From the NCBI GenBank assembly GCA_023441145.1, contig JAEZQN010000103.1:1-7301 (forward strand): a stretch of 7,301 bases of DNA. The letters are read 5' to 3'. The notes under the pieces are model-generated. The model worked only from the letters and a program-made list of their open reading frames with translations. It was not told the origin of the DNA and made no database searches. The position numbers were made by a program, and so were the translations under genes. This DNA comes from Bacillota bacterium (GTDB lineage: Bacteria; Bacillota; Clostridia; Lachnospirales; Lachnospiraceae). The stretch's first letter is position 1. The number at the start of each line of letters is the position of its first letter. Positions 6,241-7,301 of this stretch are shown piece after piece.

Positions 6241-7037
6241 AAAAATTATTATGTTTGGTAACCACTCTCTTATTGGCATTTGCTTTACCTACCACTGTAC
6301 TAGCAGACACTAACTCAAAAAGAGTCGTAGATGATGCCAATTTATTATCAGATAGCGAAGAGAAAGCCCTATCTGATAAAATTAATACTATCGTAGAAAA
6401 ATATGATTTTGATGCAGTTGTAGTAACCAACACTTCCTTAGAGGGTATGAAGGCCAGAGATTATGCGGATGACTTTTTTGACTATAATAACTATGGAATC
6501 GGAAGCAAGCATAGTGGTATTTTATATCTCTTTAGCACGGAACTTGGGGACTACTATTTAACTGCTCGGGGTTATGGTGAAACAGCATTTACTGTTTACG
6601 GCATCAATTACATAAACGATCAGGTTACCCCATTTTTAAGGGATAAAGCGTATTACAAAGCTTTTGATAAGTACTTAGACCTAACGGAACAATTTCTAGC
6701 AGAAGCAAAAGCCGGCACTCCATATGATACTAATCATAAGATAAAAACAACAAAAGATTATCTCATCTATGAAGGTATTGCTCTTGGTGTATCTCTTACT
6801 CTAGCTTTAGTAATTGTTATTGTCATGGCAGCCAAGATGAACACTGCCATCAAACGTACTAAGGCCAAGGAATATGTACGAGATGGAAGTATGATTCTTA
6901 ATGAAAAACGTGATGTGTATATGTATAGCAATGTAACTAAAGTAAAGATGCAGTCCTCCTCTTCTTCTGGTGGAGGAAGTTCATCTCACACATCAAGTAG
7001 TGGTGCCTCTCATGGTGGCGGTGGCGGAAGGCTATAG
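6237..7037 (+). CDS. ydjH: Exported TPM-domain membrane protein with Ser/Gly tail (YdjH-like)
   Basis: A 266-residue protein. A signal peptide (MKKLLCLVTTLLLAFALPTT, probable cleavage VLA-DT near residue 23) is followed by a TPM (TLP18.3/Psb32/MOLO-1) domain at about 29-160: RVVDDANLLSDSEEKALSDK (29-48), VVVTN (61-65), DYADDFFDYNNYGIG (75-89), GILYLFS (94-100) and TARGYGE (109-115). A transmembrane helix spans about 177-199. The remaining 67 residues start with a basic segment (KRTKAKEYVRDG) and end in a low-complexity tail of Ser, Gly and His (239-266). Predicted topology is TPM domain outside and tail inside. B. subtilis YdjH has the same role as membrane partner of YdjG and YdjI. The start ATG overlaps the YdjG-like stop by 4 bp and has AGGAGG (6222-6227) 9 nt upstream, inside the previous gene. 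It is the last gene of the operon, followed by a terminator. Confidence 0.82.
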   Translation: MKKLLCLVTTLLLAFALPTTVLADTNSKRVVDDANLLSDSEEKALSDKINTIVEKYDFDAVVVTNTSLEGMKARDYADDFFDYNNYGIGSKHSGILYLFSTELGDYYLTARGYGETAFTVYGINYINDQVTPFLRDKAYYKAFDKYLDLTEQFLAEAKAGTPYDTNHKIKTTKDYLIYEGIALGVSLTLALVIVIVMAAKMNTAIKRTKAKEYVRDGSMILNEKRDVYMYSNVTKVKMQSSSSSGGGSSSHTSSSGASHGGGGGRL

Positions 7038-7062
7038 GCTTAATCCATACATAGCATAAAAG

Positions 7063-7118
7063 AACACCCAGATTCTACGAACCACTTTAGGTTTTGTAGT
7101 ATCTGGGTGTTTATTTTT
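7063..7118. terminator. Bidirectional intrinsic terminator between convergent genes
   Basis: Arms 7063-7078 and 7096-7111 pair over 16 bp with one mismatch (T7074 against T7100), with a 17-nt loop that can extend the stem weakly (AACC/GGTT). On the plus strand the stem runs into TTTATTTTTATT, ending transcription of the SPFH-zinc-ribbon-TPM operon 25 nt after its last stop. On the minus strand it is followed by TTCTTTTATG, so it can also terminate the convergent symporter gene, whose stop (7117-7119) lies at its edge. Confidence 0.85.
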
Positions 7119-7301
7119 ATTCTTGTGAAGAAGGACTATTTGCTTCTTCCCAGCATTCTGTGTCCATAATGCCTACATTCTTTGCTACAAAGACAGGATC
7201 AATGCCTTTCTTTTTCTGCTTTTTATAATCCTTTAACGCCTTTATTGCCTTATCGTGAAGTAGTATAATGGCAATGACATTTACTAATGCCATAAAGCCC
7301 A
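7117..7301 (-). CDS. AGCS-type sodium:alanine/glycine symporter, C-terminal fragment
   Basis: The minus strand is open from the window edge to TAA at 7117-7119, giving 60 complete codons; the 5' part lies outside. The peptide starts GFMALVNVIAIILLHDKAI, the end of the last transmembrane helix, followed by a basic segment KALKDYKKQKKKGIDPVF and the tail CWEEANSPSSQE. The pattern ALVN-IAIILL-KDY-KQ-K-G-DPVF and the Cys-Trp near the end match the C-terminus of amino-acid carrier proteins of the AGCS family, which import alanine or glycine with Na+. The match is from memory of the family on a short fragment, so the family call is good but not certain. It converges on the TPM operon and shares its terminator. 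Confidence 0.75.
   Translation of the reverse strand, partial: GFMALVNVIAIILLHDKAIKALKDYKKQKKKGIDPVFVAKNVGIMDTECWEEANSPSSQE

Noticed and set aside
295..7037. Defence-island or mobile-element interpretation of the region
   Set aside because: No nuclease, transposase, integrase, toxin or phage gene is present, gene organisation is ordinary, and terminal repeats were not found. SPFH proteins occur in some defence contexts, but the partners here point to the membrane-stress role.

Overview
The window looks like chromosomal DNA of a low-GC Gram-positive Clostridia-type bacterium, probably Lachnospiraceae-like. The reasons are A/T-rich codon use, strong AGGAGG-type Shine-Dalgarno (SD) sites, sigma-A-like promoters, and protein families typical of that group. 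This placement is inference. No rRNA, tRNA, CRISPR, insertion sequence or phage gene was seen.

Layout. The left part is on the minus strand. Read from the divergent centre outward it holds an ABC transporter ATPase (3465-2740), its overlapping permease (2759-1149), a 16-bp hairpin with a short T-tract (1128-1078), a solo GLUG-repeat protein (1077-295), and a MATE-family efflux transporter running off the left edge (225-1). The MATE gene has its own promoter. A 275-bp intergenic region (3466-3740) separates this block from a tight three-gene plus-strand operon. That operon encodes an SPFH-domain protein with C-terminal zinc ribbons (3741-5138), a membrane-anchored protein with two N-terminal zinc ribbons (5164-6240), and an exported TPM-domain membrane protein with a Ser/Gly tail (6237-7037). 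A hairpin terminator follows, probably active in both directions. The window ends with the C-terminal end of a convergent AGCS-type sodium:amino-acid symporter (7301-7117).

How the genes work together. The plus-strand trio matches, by domain content, the YdjI, YdjG and YdjH proteins of Bacillus subtilis. There they are encoded with the phage-shock protein PspA and help recruit PspA to a stressed membrane. Here the genes are in a different order (I-G-H), and no PspA/LiaH gene lies inside the window: the position upstream of the SPFH gene is taken by the divergent ABC exporter. The trio probably forms a membrane-associated complex, with YdjG-like and YdjH-like proteins as integral anchors and the SPFH protein as a soluble scaffold. 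The ABC pair is a typical ATPase/permease exporter of unknown substrate. The MATE and AGCS genes are edge fragments with no evident link to the trio.

The most unusual points are the PspA-less Ydj-like module, the hairpin that covers the ribosome-binding site of the GLUG-repeat gene, the lack of a signal peptide on that GLUG protein, and the recent internal duplications (glutamine tract and zinc ribbons) in the SPFH protein's C-terminal tail.
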